A stretch of DNA of 64,000 nt. It comes from Desulfosediminicola ganghwensis. Lineage in GTDB: Bacteria; Desulfobacterota; Desulfobulbia; Desulfobulbales; Desulfocapsaceae. The stretch spans positions 930,001-994,000 of the forward strand of contig NZ_CP050699.1 in NCBI RefSeq assembly GCF_005116675.2. The letters are read 5' to 3'. The first letter of the stretch is position 1. Each line of letters begins with the position of its first letter. The translations under genes and the position numbers were made by a program. This document shows positions 47,317 to 58,648 of this stretch, piece after piece. The notes under the pieces were generated by a model that was not told where the DNA came from, made no database searches, and saw only the letters and a program-made list of their open reading frames with translations.

Positions 47317-47346
47317 TGAAAGTGAAGTGCAAAATGTTCACTTTCA
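47317..47346. promoter_or_regulatory. Operator-like perfect dyad upstream of glpABC
   Basis: TGAAAGTGAA (47317-47326) and its exact complement TTCACTTTCA (47337-47346) are separated by 10 bases, so both halves face the same side of the helix. It lies 88 bp before glpA. The inner ATGTTCA also resembles a GlpR half-site. A glycerol-responsive repressor or activator site is likely by context. Confidence 0.55.
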
Positions 47347-47433
47347 TATTTGGCCAAGGATGGAAACTGGTAAATCCTGGGATATTGTTTCAGCGGCTAC
47401 ACACAACTAATCATCGATTACTTACAACCCATC

Positions 47434-49053
47434 ATGAATAAAACCAATGAATACGATGTTATAATTATCGGAGGAGGGGCCACCGGTGCAGGTACAGCAC
47501 GGGATTGCGCGATGCGCGGCCTGAAGGTGTTGCTTGTGGAGCGCCATGATTTGGCGACCGGGGCGACCGGAAGAAATCACGGGTTGATGCATAGTGGTGC
47601 GCGGTATGCAGTCACTGATCATGAGTCGGCTTCCGAATGTATAAAAGAGAATATGATCTTGCGTCGGATAGCAAGTCATTGTGTGGAAGAAAACGATGGA
47701 CTCTTTATTACACTGCCTGATGATGAACTTTCCTTTCAGTCCCTTTTTGTACAATCGTGCCAGAAGGCCGGAATCAAAGCTGAGATTATCGACCCCGATT
47801 TTGCTCGAAGAATAGAACCTTCTGTCAATCCTGATCTTATTGGTGCTGTCAGAGTTCCTGATGGATCTATCGATCCTTTTCGGCTTACTCTTTCTAACGT
47901 TCTTGATGCCAAGATACATAACGCCGATCTCCTGACCCATCATGAAGTCACAGGAATAATCCGTCAAGGCGACAGGGTTACAGGCGTTGAGTTGATGAAT
48001 CATCAGGCTAATGAAAAAGTCAGCTATTACGGGAAGGTCATCGTGAACGCCTCTGGTATTTGGGGGCAGCACGTCGCAGGGCTCGCCGGTGTTACGGTAA
48101 ATATGTTCCCGGCAAAAGGTTCTCTGCTCATTTTCGGGCACCGGGTCAATAAAATGATTCTTAACAGATGTCGAAAGCCTGCCAATGCTGACATCCTTGT
48201 ACCGGGTGATACCATCTGTCTGATTGGTACAACTTCAGAACGCATCCCCTATGATGAGATCGATAATATGTACATATCTACTGCAGATGTCGACGAGCTC
48301 ATCCGTGAGGGGGAAAAGCTGGCACCATCATTGGCGACAACCCGTATCCTGCGTGCGTATGCCGGTGTTCGTCCTCTGGTCGCAGCTGATAATGACCCGA
48401 GTGGTCGTTCTATAAGCCGCGGAATTGTATTGCTCGATCATAAAGAGCGTGATGGTCTATCGGGCTTCATCACTATCACCGGCGGGAAACTGATGACCTA
48501 TCGTCTGATGGCAGAGTGGGCAACCGACCTGGTGTGCAGGAAGTTAGCTGTAGATACGCCGTGTGAAACTGCTGAAAAACCATTGCCTGGGTCTGATAAG
48601 GATGATTTCTCGGTCAAGTCAGCCACTCGGAAAATCTATTCCGGCTTACGTGTTGTACATAGGTCAGCGCAAGACCGTCACGGTTCTCTGGCGCCGAATA
48701 TTGCATCCAGGGACGAAGTTGATGACGCCATGGTCTGTGAATGTGAAGGGGTTTCTATTGGTGAGGTAAAGTATGCGATTAAAGACCTGCATGTTCATAA
48801 CCTCAAAGACCTGCGTCGACGTACTCGTGTTGGCATGGGAACCTGTCAGGGAGAGCTTTGTGCATGTCGGGCAGCTGGCTTGCTCGGTGAAGCCTTGGAA
48901 GACGCGGGCAGGGCAAAAGATGATTTGGCCAACTTCCTCCAGGAGCGCTGGAAAGGGATGCATCCTATTGCCTGGGGAGAAGCGATCAATGAGGCTCAGT
49001 TCACCTCGTGGATCTATGAAGGCATTTATGGGTTAAAAGCAGAGAATAACTAA
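47434..49053 (+). CDS. glpA: Anaerobic glycerol-3-phosphate dehydrogenase subunit A
   Basis: The 539-residue flavoprotein starts with the FAD fold VIIIGGGATGAGTARDCAMRGLKVLLVE and TGATGRNHGLMHSGARY, and ends with a BFD-type [2Fe-2S] segment: CECEGVSIGEV and GTCQGELCACRAA supply four cysteines. It oxidises glycerol-3-phosphate to dihydroxyacetone phosphate and passes electrons through GlpB and GlpC to the membrane quinone pool. First gene of glpABC, with 12 bp to glpB. The RBS is weak. It pairs functionally with glpF, glpK and the glycolytic genes on the other strand. Confidence 0.95.
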   Translation: MNKTNEYDVIIIGGGATGAGTARDCAMRGLKVLLVERHDLATGATGRNHGLMHSGARYAVTDHESASECIKENMILRRIASHCVEENDGLFITLPDDELSFQSLFVQSCQKAGIKAEIIDPDFARRIEPSVNPDLIGAVRVPDGSIDPFRLTLSNVLDAKIHNADLLTHHEVTGIIRQGDRVTGVELMNHQANEKVSYYGKVIVNASGIWGQHVAGLAGVTVNMFPAKGSLLIFGHRVNKMILNRCRKPANADILVPGDTICLIGTTSERIPYDEIDNMYISTADVDELIREGEKLAPSLATTRILRAYAGVRPLVAADNDPSGRSISRGIVLLDHKERDGLSGFITITGGKLMTYRLMAEWATDLVCRKLAVDTPCETAEKPLPGSDKDDFSVKSATRKIYSGLRVVHRSAQDRHGSLAPNIASRDEVDDAMVCECEGVSIGEVKYAIKDLHVHNLKDLRRRTRVGMGTCQGELCACRAAGLLGEALEDAGRAKDDLANFLQERWKGMHPIAWGEAINEAQFTSWIYEGIYGLKAENN

Positions 49054-49065
49054 TCTGGGACTATT

Positions 49066-50307
49066 ATGAAATTTGATACAGTTATAATTGGAGGTGGGCT
49101 CAGTGGCCTCACATGCGGAATCCAATTAGCGGAGCAGGGCATCACGTGTGCTATCGTTTCATCGGGTCAGAGTGCAATCCATTTCTTTTCAGGGTCGTTT
49201 GATCTTCTTGGCAAAGTGGAAGGGCGCGAAGTGACGAATCCGCTGGAGAGCATTAAAATGTTACCTCCTTCGCATCCCTATCAGCGTGTAGGTCATCACA
49301 ATGTCGAGAGACTTGCCGGTGAGGTGCCTCGATTATTAGCCAGGGCCGGGTTGCACTTCTCCGGTATGGCTGAAAAGAATCATTTTGTGCTCACGCCAAT
49401 GGGTACCATGAAACCGACATGGTTGACGCTGGAGGATTTTACCTGTTTTGAACAGAATGGGGAGCTCCCCTGGAAGCGTGCAACTGTTCTTAATTTTAAA
49501 GGATTCCTGGATTTTCACACCCTCTTCATTAAGGATGGCCTGACCCGATACGGGGTTGAGGTGCAAACCAGGGATATTGCGATGAAGCAGTTTGAGGCAA
49601 TTCGTCGTAATCCTAGTGAGATGCGTTCATCCAACATTGCCAAAGTCTTTGATGCAGGTGATGCCCTCAATCAATTTGCAGAGAAAGTCAACGAGTTGAC
49701 GGAAGATGCTGATGTTGTGATATTGCCGGCCGTATTTGGGCTGTTTAATACAACTGTTACAGCAGATCTTAAAGCCAGGGTGAAAAAGCCTGTAGTCCTT
49801 CTGCCAGCCTTGCCTCCATCTACCCCGGGAATAAGAAGCCAGATTCTGCTTCGTCAACGTTTTCAGGAATTAGGCGGTACCTATTTACTTGGGGACATAG
49901 TGCAGGAAGGGGAATTTAAAGAGGGCAGGCTACAGAATATTACCACCGCAAACCATGGCGATATCAAGCTGGAAGCAGATCACTTTGTTCTCGCCAGTGG
50001 CAGCTTTTACAGCAAAGGGATTGTGGCAGGGCCGGACAAGCTGTACGACCCCATCTTTGGCCTGGATATCGATGGCGAAAGTGATCGCTCACAATGGTTT
50101 GATAAGCAGCTGTTCAATGACCAGCCATTTATGCACTACGGGGTCAAGGCCGATGAGCATTTCCGGGCGTTGTTGAACGGTCAGCCAATAGAAAATCTCT
50201 ATGTGGCAGGGTCGGTACTGGGTGGGGCGAACCCTCTCAAAGAGGGGAGTGGTGCAGGAATCTGTATGGTCACTGCGCTGCATGTAGCTGAGCAAATTTT
50301 GCAATAA
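49066..50307 (+). CDS. glpB: Anaerobic glycerol-3-phosphate dehydrogenase subunit B
   Basis: The 413-residue protein has an FAD-binding start (TVIIGGGLSGLTCGIQLAEQGI) and the GlpB-type C-terminal NLYVAGSVLGGANPLKEGSGAGI. It is the small flavin subunit of the GlpABC complex. It follows glpA by 12 bp and precedes glpC by 7 bp, so the three are one operon. Confidence 0.93.
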   Translation: MKFDTVIIGGGLSGLTCGIQLAEQGITCAIVSSGQSAIHFFSGSFDLLGKVEGREVTNPLESIKMLPPSHPYQRVGHHNVERLAGEVPRLLARAGLHFSGMAEKNHFVLTPMGTMKPTWLTLEDFTCFEQNGELPWKRATVLNFKGFLDFHTLFIKDGLTRYGVEVQTRDIAMKQFEAIRRNPSEMRSSNIAKVFDAGDALNQFAEKVNELTEDADVVILPAVFGLFNTTVTADLKARVKKPVVLLPALPPSTPGIRSQILLRQRFQELGGTYLLGDIVQEGEFKEGRLQNITTANHGDIKLEADHFVLASGSFYSKGIVAGPDKLYDPIFGLDIDGESDRSQWFDKQLFNDQPFMHYGVKADEHFRALLNGQPIENLYVAGSVLGGANPLKEGSGAGICMVTALHVAEQILQ

Positions 50308-50314
50308 CAGAACA

Positions 50315-51577
50315 ATGAAAAAACAACAAAATAAACCATTTAATATAAGTGACAACAACTTCGAACAGTGTGTCAAGTGTACGGTTTGCACTGTGTATTG
50401 TCCTGTGGTGCAGGTGAATCCAGACTACCCCGGACCCAAGCAGGCAGGGCCTGATGGAGAACGGTTGCGCCTTAAAGATCCGAACTTTTTTGATGAAGAG
50501 GCTTTAAAACTCTGTCTTAACTGCAAACGATGCGAGGTAGCCTGCCCATCGGGTGTGAAAATAGGCGATGTAATACAGGCAGCCAGGATCAAGTACAGCA
50601 GGAAGCGACCGAAATTGCGCGATTCTATCATGGCAAATACCGATCTGGTTGGTACCGTGGCGAGCGCTTTTGCACCTATCGTAAACACAACTGTCGCTTT
50701 AAAGCCTGTCCGTCAGATCATGGACAAGGTCCTCAAAATTGATCATCACCGTATATTTCCGAAATACTCCGGTGAGAAGTTCGAAACCTGGTACCGGAAG
50801 CATGCAGCAGCTCAACAGCAGGGTTTCAGTAAGTATGTAAGCTACTTTCATGGTTGCTATGTAAATTACAATTTTCCTCAGCTTGGTAAGGATCTGGTGA
50901 AGATCATGAACGCAGCGGGATATGGCGTCGATCTTCTGGAAAAAGAAAAGTGCTGCGGTGTTGCGTTGATCTCTAATGGTCTCATTAAGCAGGCAACGAA
51001 ACAGGCGCGCCAGAATGTGCGGGCTTTGCGGAAGTCTATTCTGCAAAATGGTGCACCGGTGGTCTCTACATCCTCAACATGTACCTTCACCATTCGGGAT
51101 GAATATCCTCATTTGCTGGGGGTGAAGAATGACGATGTTCGTGATCAGACTGAGTTGGCCACCAGGTTCCTTTTTCGTTTAATAGATTCGGGTGAGTTGA
51201 AGCTTGTTTTCAAGAAGGACTACACAACCCGGGTTGCCTACCATACGCCATGCCACATGGAGAAGCTGGGATGGTCTATCTACTCAACCTCTTTGTTACG
51301 CATGATACCCGGGCTTAAATTGGTGCAGCTTGAGTCGCAGTGTTGCGGTATTGCCGGCACCTATGGGTTCAAGAAAGAGAACTATGAGACGGCCCAGGGA
51401 GTAGGACAGCCCCTTTTTACACAGATTGAGAATACAGACGTCGATTATATCGTTACGGATTGTGAAACGTGTAAATGGCAGATTGAGATGTCTACCTCCG
51501 GAAAAGTCAAAAATCCAATATCTATCCTTGCCGAGGCGTTAGACGTCGAAGCAACACAAAAACTCTGGCAGAAGTAG
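50315..51577 (+). CDS. glpC: Anaerobic glycerol-3-phosphate dehydrogenase subunit C
   Basis: The 420-residue iron-sulfur protein has two [4Fe-4S] motifs, CVKCTVCTVYCPVV and CLNCKRCEVACPSG, and two CCG-type domains, FHGCYVNYN...KCCGVALI and YHTPCHMEKLG...QCCGIAGTYG, which bind a further cluster in heterodisulfide-reductase-like proteins. It anchors GlpAB and carries electrons to the quinone pool. Last gene of the operon. Confidence 0.95.
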   Translation: MKKQQNKPFNISDNNFEQCVKCTVCTVYCPVVQVNPDYPGPKQAGPDGERLRLKDPNFFDEEALKLCLNCKRCEVACPSGVKIGDVIQAARIKYSRKRPKLRDSIMANTDLVGTVASAFAPIVNTTVALKPVRQIMDKVLKIDHHRIFPKYSGEKFETWYRKHAAAQQQGFSKYVSYFHGCYVNYNFPQLGKDLVKIMNAAGYGVDLLEKEKCCGVALISNGLIKQATKQARQNVRALRKSILQNGAPVVSTSSTCTFTIRDEYPHLLGVKNDDVRDQTELATRFLFRLIDSGELKLVFKKDYTTRVAYHTPCHMEKLGWSIYSTSLLRMIPGLKLVQLESQCCGIAGTYGFKKENYETAQGVGQPLFTQIENTDVDYIVTDCETCKWQIEMSTSGKVKNPISILAEALDVEATQKLWQK

Positions 51578-51607
51578 TGGCGTTGAGTCATTCACCCGGC
51601 TTTTGAG

Positions 51608-51641
51608 AACACTCAGGCTGTCATTCGGCAGCCTGAGTGTT
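51608..51641 (+). terminator. Hairpin after glpC
   Basis: AACACTCAGGCTG (51608-51620) pairs perfectly with CAGCCTGAGTGTT (51629-51641), loop of 8, 30 bases after the glpC stop. It lacks a good T-run, so it may act with Rho or as a stabiliser. Confidence 0.6.
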
Positions 51642-51894
51642 AAAGTGTGCATCCTGTCATCCCGGTTGATAGCGCTGCTTTCCACCATCCCGCATTCGCA
51701 TCTTCACAGTCCTCCGAAAAGACTCCTTTCCAGATTTTTCGCCTATCAACTCAACTCCCCTGAATTGTATTTCAAAATATCGGTTGAATGGGTTTGGCAG
51801 GGCGCATCGAATATCCCACTGTCGTACGAATATAATCAAGCCCGAAGGGGTGATCTCCTTATAAGCGGGAGACTGGGAGATCTATGCGGCCAGC

Positions 51895-51934
51895 AAAAAA
51901 AACCGAAGCAGCTTTGCGGGCACGCTTCGGTTTT
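51895..51934 (-). terminator. Terminator after gpmI
   Basis: AAAACCGAAGC (51899-51909) pairs with GCTTCGGTTTT (51924-51934). On the minus strand the stem runs into eight T (complement of 51895-51902), ending the gpmI transcript. In the plus direction only four T follow. The stretch 51642-51894 has no supported gene. Confidence 0.82.
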
Positions 51935-52023
51935 CTGTCTGGGGTGACTATTTGGTAGCTGAGACGAATTCTTTCAGGGAATAGCCGAGATTACGCTTCT
52001 GGCCAGATGCATGGATGTTAGCA

Positions 52024-53670
52024 TTATTTGTGTATGTCGCAGGAAGACTGCTGCAGTTTGATGATCGAGGGTTCGAACTCTGCAGGTGCCTCAAGGCCTA
52101 ACAGAGTCAATGCCGTTGAGGCCACATTGACAAGGCCTGGCGAGTTGACATCAGAGAGGCCAAATTGCTTATTCCCACTAAAATCAGCAACAAAGAATGG
52201 AACGGGGTTAAGGGTGTGGGCGACCATTGGTGCCCGTTTTCCATCTTTTTCTTTCCACATGCAGTCAGCGTTGCCGTGGTCTGCGGTGATCAGGGCGACA
52301 CCTTTTGCTTTTTGTGTTGCTTTCAGCAACCGCCCAAGGCAGAGATCAACGACCTCTACTGCAATTCTGGTTGCTTCCGGGTTTCCGGTATGGCCAACCA
52401 TATCGCTGTTAGGGTAATTGAGTCTGATGAACTTGGCATGGCCTTGTTCTATTTTCTCAAGAACCTTGTCTGTAATCTCGGCCGCTTTCATCCATGGTCT
52501 TTCCTCAAAGGGAACCGTATCAGAGGGGATCTCTTCGTATGTTTCAAGAGATTCATCTATGTATTCCGATTTGTTTCCGTTCCAGAAGTAGGTGACATGG
52601 CCGAATTTCTGTGTTTCTGAAATGGCGTACGATGGAATATTTGCCTTGCAAAGGTATTCACTCAGAGTCCGTTGGATTTTTGGAGGTGAAACGAGATAGT
52701 TCCTGGGGATATCTGCATCGCCGTCGTATTGCATGATGCCGGCATAAAAGACATCAGGAGCTCTTTGTCGATCAAACTCTGAAAAATCAGGCTCCTCAAA
52801 AGCCCGGGAAATTTCGATAGCTCTATCACCGCGAAAATTAAACAGGATAACACCGTCCCCATCTTCTATCGTGCCTATCGGCGCATCATTTTCCGTTATG
52901 ACGAAGCTTTCCATGTACTGATCGGTGCAGCCGGGGTTTTCCTGGTAGTAGGTGTTCACCGCTTCCGAAGCTGATGGGAAAGGTCTGCCTTGACCAAGCA
53001 CATGAGCATTCCAGCCGTTTTCAACAACCGACCAATTCGCCTTGTACCGATCCATAGTAGTGACCATTCTGCCGCCGCCAGAGGCTATGCGGTAATCTCT
53101 GCCTTCTGATGACAAACTGGCCAGCCTGGCTTCGAGAGGTACCACGTACTTCAACGCACTTGTGGCGCCAACATCACGACCGTCCAGCAGGGCGTGAACC
53201 CTCACTCGCTCAATGTTTTCCTGTGCACATCGATCCAGCATGGCATAAAGATGCTCGATATGACTATGCACATTGCCGTCAGAAACAAGGCCGATGAAGT
53301 GAAGGGTCCCTCCGTTTTCGGCGCGTTGTCTGAGTGTGGACCAGGCAGTGCCCTGAAATATCTCGCCGCTCGCAAGTGACTCGTTCACGAGTCGGGCTCC
53401 TTGTGCAAAAACTCGGCCTGCGCCTAACGCGTTATGACCAACTTCTGAGTTGCCCATGTCAGAATCTGAAGGCAACCCTACTGACGTTCCATGGGCACGG
53501 AGCTCTGCGTACACTGCATTTTTGCGAAGAGTGTCGAGTACAGGGGTATGGGCCACCTGTACTGCATCGCTTTCATCGCTGGCACCTATGCCCACGCCAT
53601 CCATGATGATCATGACGACAGGGCCGGAAAAAGGGGTGTAGTCTGCTATTGTGTTCAATGTTAATGACAC
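52024..53670 (-). CDS. gpmI: Phosphoglycerate mutase, 2,3-bisphosphoglycerate-independent
   Basis: The 548-residue enzyme of the alkaline-phosphatase superfamily interconverts 3- and 2-phosphoglycerate. MIIMDGVGIG gives metal-binding Asp, SDMGNSEVGHNALGAGR the phosphoserine nucleophile, and the C-terminal LITADHGNAD the further metal ligands. It is about 35 residues longer than the E. coli type. The start is GTG 53670 with GGAGA before it. It is the last gene of the glycerol-glycolysis series, 500 bp after tpiA, and may have its own promoter in that gap. Confidence 0.94.
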   Translation of the reverse strand: MSLTLNTIADYTPFSGPVVMIIMDGVGIGASDESDAVQVAHTPVLDTLRKNAVYAELRAHGTSVGLPSDSDMGNSEVGHNALGAGRVFAQGARLVNESLASGEIFQGTAWSTLRQRAENGGTLHFIGLVSDGNVHSHIEHLYAMLDRCAQENIERVRVHALLDGRDVGATSALKYVVPLEARLASLSSEGRDYRIASGGGRMVTTMDRYKANWSVVENGWNAHVLGQGRPFPSASEAVNTYYQENPGCTDQYMESFVITENDAPIGTIEDGDGVILFNFRGDRAIEISRAFEEPDFSEFDRQRAPDVFYAGIMQYDGDADIPRNYLVSPPKIQRTLSEYLCKANIPSYAISETQKFGHVTYFWNGNKSEYIDESLETYEEIPSDTVPFEERPWMKAAEITDKVLEKIEQGHAKFIRLNYPNSDMVGHTGNPEATRIAVEVVDLCLGRLLKATQKAKGVALITADHGNADCMWKEKDGKRAPMVAHTLNPVPFFVADFSGNKQFGLSDVNSPGLVNVASTALTLLGLEAPAEFEPSIIKLQQSSCDIHK

Positions 53671-54173
53671 TGTTCATTCTCCATTCAACTTCTATTGTGA
53701 CAATGGTAATTGGAATTGCGTTAAAAAATAATCTGTTGGTGGGTTTGCCTCTGTCCCCGGCGTTGGGTTAAAGGTCGTAATCATCTGAATATCTCATGAA
53801 AAGCGGCAATGATTTGCAAGTATATATAATCAGTAGCTCAGGAAGATGACCGCTCTGTATTGGCGAGGTTGCACTCTGGCCCTTGCTTTTTGGTCATGGT
53901 TGCCGCGCTTCGGTGGCGTTTGCCGGTATCGTGCTCTTTGTTGTCACGTAAGACAGTGGGGTGCTGTTGCGGCACCCTTAGTGGTTCGATTGTGAAATCA
54001 GCAGAGATGCAGAGTGCTCAGATGAGAGGTGATCGACTCCTTTATGTCAGGTGATGGGGCGAGTGGTACACGGAGCGGCAATATAGGCCGCCGCTCCGTG
54101 TATTCAGTATGACGTTTCACTACAAGCTTGCAGAAAAAAGAGAACTGAAGTGTGAGGCTGGCAAAGCGGGTTG
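53671..54173. other. Spacer between tpiA and gpmI with a hairpin
   Basis: No supported gene. ACACGGAGCGGC (54068-54079) pairs exactly with GCCGCTCCGTGT (54090-54101), a stable hairpin 70 bases after the tpiA stop, without a T-run. It may attenuate or stabilise the tpiA mRNA end. The rest probably carries the gpmI promoter. Confidence 0.55.
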
Positions 54174-54929
54174 CTATTGAAAGTTCACAATTCTGCCGAA
54201 AGATTCTGCCTTCAGTGCTGCTCCTCCAACCAGGGCCCCGTCGATATCGTTTTGTGCCATGAGGGCGTCGACATTATCGGGTTTGACTGAGCCGCCGTAT
54301 AGGATTCGAATAGATTCAGCAGCTGAGGTGTCAAACATTTCAGAGAGGCTGCTTCGTATGAATGCATGTGTTTCCTGGGCTTGCTCTGTTGATGCGGTTT
54401 TCCCCGTACCAATTGCCCAAACCGGTTCATAAGCGATGACAATACCTGCCGCTTGCTCCTTGTTGATCCCGGCAAGGCCGTTTTTGAGTTGGCTCTCGAG
54501 TACGCTGAAGGTGTTACCTGCTTCACGCTCCTCAATTGTTTCGCCAATACAAAAAACGGGAATCAGGTCGTTTTTGAGAGCTGCTGTTACTCGCTTGTTG
54601 ATAAGCGCATCGCTTTCATTAAACAGCTGGCGTCGCTCTGAGTGCCCGATGATAGGCATGGTTACGCCTATGTCTTTGAGCATGAGAGGTGATATCTCGC
54701 CAGTGAATGCCCCTTCGGTTTCATAGGCCACATTCTGTGAACCGACGTGTACATTTGACTCTTTGAGGGTCTTGGCTACTGCATCGAGCGCAGTATAGGC
54801 TGGGGCGATCATAACTTCCCGATCGTCTAACTGCTCACTTGCTGTAGCAACCAAGCGGGCCAGTTCTACAGATTCCGCAATTGTCAGGTGCATTTTCCAA
54901 TTGCCGGCAATGAGTGGTTTTCTGCTCAT
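54174..54929 (-). CDS. tpiA: Triosephosphate isomerase
   Basis: The 251-residue TIM barrel has the substrate Lys in AGNWKMH, the catalytic His in IIGHSERR, the catalytic Glu in VIAYEPVWAIGTGKTA and ILYGGSVKPDN. It converts dihydroxyacetone phosphate, the product of GlpABC, to glyceraldehyde-3-phosphate. GGAGAGAACC precedes the ATG. It follows pgk by 70 bp. Confidence 0.97.
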   Translation of the reverse strand: MSRKPLIAGNWKMHLTIAESVELARLVATASEQLDDREVMIAPAYTALDAVAKTLKESNVHVGSQNVAYETEGAFTGEISPLMLKDIGVTMPIIGHSERRQLFNESDALINKRVTAALKNDLIPVFCIGETIEEREAGNTFSVLESQLKNGLAGINKEQAAGIVIAYEPVWAIGTGKTASTEQAQETHAFIRSSLSEMFDTSAAESIRILYGGSVKPDNVDALMAQNDIDGALVGGAALKAESFGRIVNFQ

Positions 54930-54999
54930 GGTTCTCTCCTGATCATCTCTAAATTATTGCTCCATGTTCGTTTCTGATAGCTCAAATCCGAAATGTGAT

Positions 55000-56184
55000 T
55001 TACTTCGTGGTAAGTGCTGTTACCCCAGGTAGTGACTTGCCTTCCATTAGCTTCAAAAAGGCTCCGCCTCCTGTTGACATATAAGAAATATTGCCAGCTT
55101 CGCCGGATTTTTTAACAGCAGCATTAGAATCACCACCACCGGTTATCGACAGGGCGGAAGAACTTCCTACAGCTTTCGCGATCGACAAGGTTCCATGGGC
55201 AAACTGGTCTATCTCGAAGGCGCCCAGCGGGCCGTTCCAGACAATAGTCCTGGCTTCTGCAAGTACACTTTGGAAAAGGCTGACGGTAGCTGGTCCTATG
55301 TCGAGGGCAAGGTGACCTGCAGGGATGTCCTGTACTTCAACAACCCTGGCGCTGCTGTCTGCAGAGAGTTCTTTTGCAACAACCACATCGACTGGCAGAT
55401 GGATTTTTACATTTTTTTCACTCGCATACGTGAGTAACCGTTGAGCAGTTTCCAGCAGATCGTTTTCAACGAGGGAGTTACCGACGCTATATCCCTGACT
55501 TTTCAGAAAGGTATTTGCCATAGCGCCACCGATGACCATAGCGTCCACCCGATCGAGCATATTCTCAAGCACCTGCAATTTGCCTGAAACTTTGGCGCCA
55601 CCAATGATCGCCACAAGTGGCGGTGCTGGTTGCTCAACGGATCTACGAAAATAATCGAGTTCCTTTTCCAGGAGCAGGCCAGCGGCTTTTTCCTTAATGT
55701 ACCCGGTTACGCCGACAACAGAAGCATGGGCGCGATGGGATACGGCGAACGCGTTATTGATATAGACGTCTGCCAGCGAGGCGAGTTGGCGTGAGAATTC
55801 CGGGTCATTCTTCTGTTCTTCCTCATGAAATCGGAGGTTTTCCAGCATGACCAGATAGTCATCGTCATCCATTCCCTCTACCAGTTTGCTGGTTTCTTCA
55901 CCAACGCAGTCAGGCGCAAGTTGTACTTCCCGATTTATGAGGCTGGACAGGTATGCGGCAACAGGGCCCAGAGAGAATTCCTGTTTTCGCTCTCCGTTTG
56001 GGCGTCCAAGGTGGGAACAAAGTATTACTTTTGCGTTGTGCTCTAACAGGTATTCAATTGTGGGTAATGCGGTTTGAATCCTGAAATCATCATTAATGAA
56101 ACCGGCCGGGCTCATTGGTACATTGAAATCAACCCGTACCAGGACTCGTTTTCCTGCAAGATCAGTATCTTTAAGCGACTTCAC
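55000..56184 (-). CDS. pgk: Phosphoglycerate kinase
   Basis: The 394-residue protein has the N-terminal KRVLVRVDFNVP, CSHLGRPNGERK, the central AIIGGAKVSGK and the C-terminal nucleotide site GPLGAFEIDQFAHGT with TGGGDSNAAV. It makes ATP from 1,3-bisphosphoglycerate. The start is GTG 56184, and its RBS GGAGG lies inside the last codons of eno, 2 bp between the genes, so translation is probably coupled. Confidence 0.96.
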   Translation of the reverse strand: MKSLKDTDLAGKRVLVRVDFNVPMSPAGFINDDFRIQTALPTIEYLLEHNAKVILCSHLGRPNGERKQEFSLGPVAAYLSSLINREVQLAPDCVGEETSKLVEGMDDDDYLVMLENLRFHEEEQKNDPEFSRQLASLADVYINNAFAVSHRAHASVVGVTGYIKEKAAGLLLEKELDYFRRSVEQPAPPLVAIIGGAKVSGKLQVLENMLDRVDAMVIGGAMANTFLKSQGYSVGNSLVENDLLETAQRLLTYASEKNVKIHLPVDVVVAKELSADSSARVVEVQDIPAGHLALDIGPATVSLFQSVLAEARTIVWNGPLGAFEIDQFAHGTLSIAKAVGSSSALSITGGGDSNAAVKKSGEAGNISYMSTGGGAFLKLMEGKSLPGVTALTTK

Positions 56185-56186
56185 AC

Positions 56187-57491
<1,305 letters not shown>

Positions 57492-57624
57492 TTAAGGGGA
57501 GGGGATTGCTCAAAAAATATGTGGACGGTACTGTTGGAAGCTACCGTCCTGGATCTTTCATCTCGTCGGAAATAATCTTCGTATGTCCTGATATCCGGCG
57601 AAATGTGATGTTCTGGGATGAAAA

Positions 57625-58629
57625 CTAGATAAGTTTTTGACCATCCATATGCAGGATCAGGTCAAGCATACGGTTGGAGTATCCCCACTCATTGTCATAC
57701 CAGCTCATGACTTTTACTGTCTTGCCGATGACCTTTGTTGATTGAGCATCGACAATTGAAGAGCGACTGTCTCCCTTGAAGTCTATGGAAACCAGAGGGA
57801 GTTCGGTGTATCCAAGGTAGCGGCTTGAGGCATCATTGAGTGCCTGGTTAACCTGCTCTACTGTTGCTTCCTGCTCCATTTCAATTACAGCGTCGACCAG
57901 GGAAACGTTAGGAGTAGGAACACGTACTGCCAGGCCGTCAAATTTACCTTTGAGTTCGGGGATGACCAGGGCAACGGCAGAGGCTGCTCCTGTCTTGGTC
58001 GGGATCATGGAGAGTCCCGCTGCTCTGGCTCTGCGTGGATCCGAGTGTGGTGCGTCAAGTAAACGCTGGTCACCGGTATAGGCATGAACAGTTGTCATCA
58101 GGCCGGATTTGATACCGAAATTGTCGAGAATGACTTTGGCAATTGGCGCCAGGCAGTTGGTGGTGCAGGAAGCATTGGAGACAACGTGGTGCTCGGTGTG
58201 GTCATATTCCTGCTCGTTTACGCCCATGACGAATGTCTTGACACCTGCCTTGGCAGGGGCGGAAATGACGACTTTCTGTGCGCCACCGTCGATATGTGCC
58301 AGGGTTGATTCTAAATCTCTGAACAAGCCTGTGCATTCAGCCACATACTCGACCTCAAGAGAAGCCCATGGGATTTCTGCCGGATTTCTGTGACTGGTTA
58401 CCGCGATTTTGCGTCCATTTACGACAATGTAATCTGCCTCTGCGGTCACTTCTGCATCAAGGGTTCCCATTACTGAGTCATACTTGAGCAGGTGCGCCAG
58501 AGTCTGGGTGTCAGTCAGGTCGTTAATTGCTACGATTTCTATATCTTTGAATGTTGCGTCCTGAAGGCAGGCTCTGAAAACGCTTCTCCCTATACGGCCA
58601 AAGCCGTTGATACCTACTTTAATAGCCAT
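57625..58629 (-). CDS. gap: Glyceraldehyde-3-phosphate dehydrogenase, type I
   Basis: The 334-residue enzyme starts at ATG 58629 (MAIKVGINGFGRIGRSVF) with AAGGAGAATATC before it; the open frame extends further upstream but overlaps pyk. The catalytic Cys is in NASCTTNCLAP, with HAYTGDQRLLD, RRARAAGLSMIPT and WYDNEWGYSNRM. It oxidises glyceraldehyde-3-phosphate to 1,3-bisphosphoglycerate with NAD. The gene is 19 bp after pyk. Confidence 0.96.
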   Translation of the reverse strand: MAIKVGINGFGRIGRSVFRACLQDATFKDIEIVAINDLTDTQTLAHLLKYDSVMGTLDAEVTAEADYIVVNGRKIAVTSHRNPAEIPWASLEVEYVAECTGLFRDLESTLAHIDGGAQKVVISAPAKAGVKTFVMGVNEQEYDHTEHHVVSNASCTTNCLAPIAKVILDNFGIKSGLMTTVHAYTGDQRLLDAPHSDPRRARAAGLSMIPTKTGAASAVALVIPELKGKFDGLAVRVPTPNVSLVDAVIEMEQEATVEQVNQALNDASSRYLGYTELPLVSIDFKGDSRSSIVDAQSTKVIGKTVKVMSWYDNEWGYSNRMLDLILHMDGQKLI

Positions 58630-58648
58630 GATATTCTCCTTAATAGTA

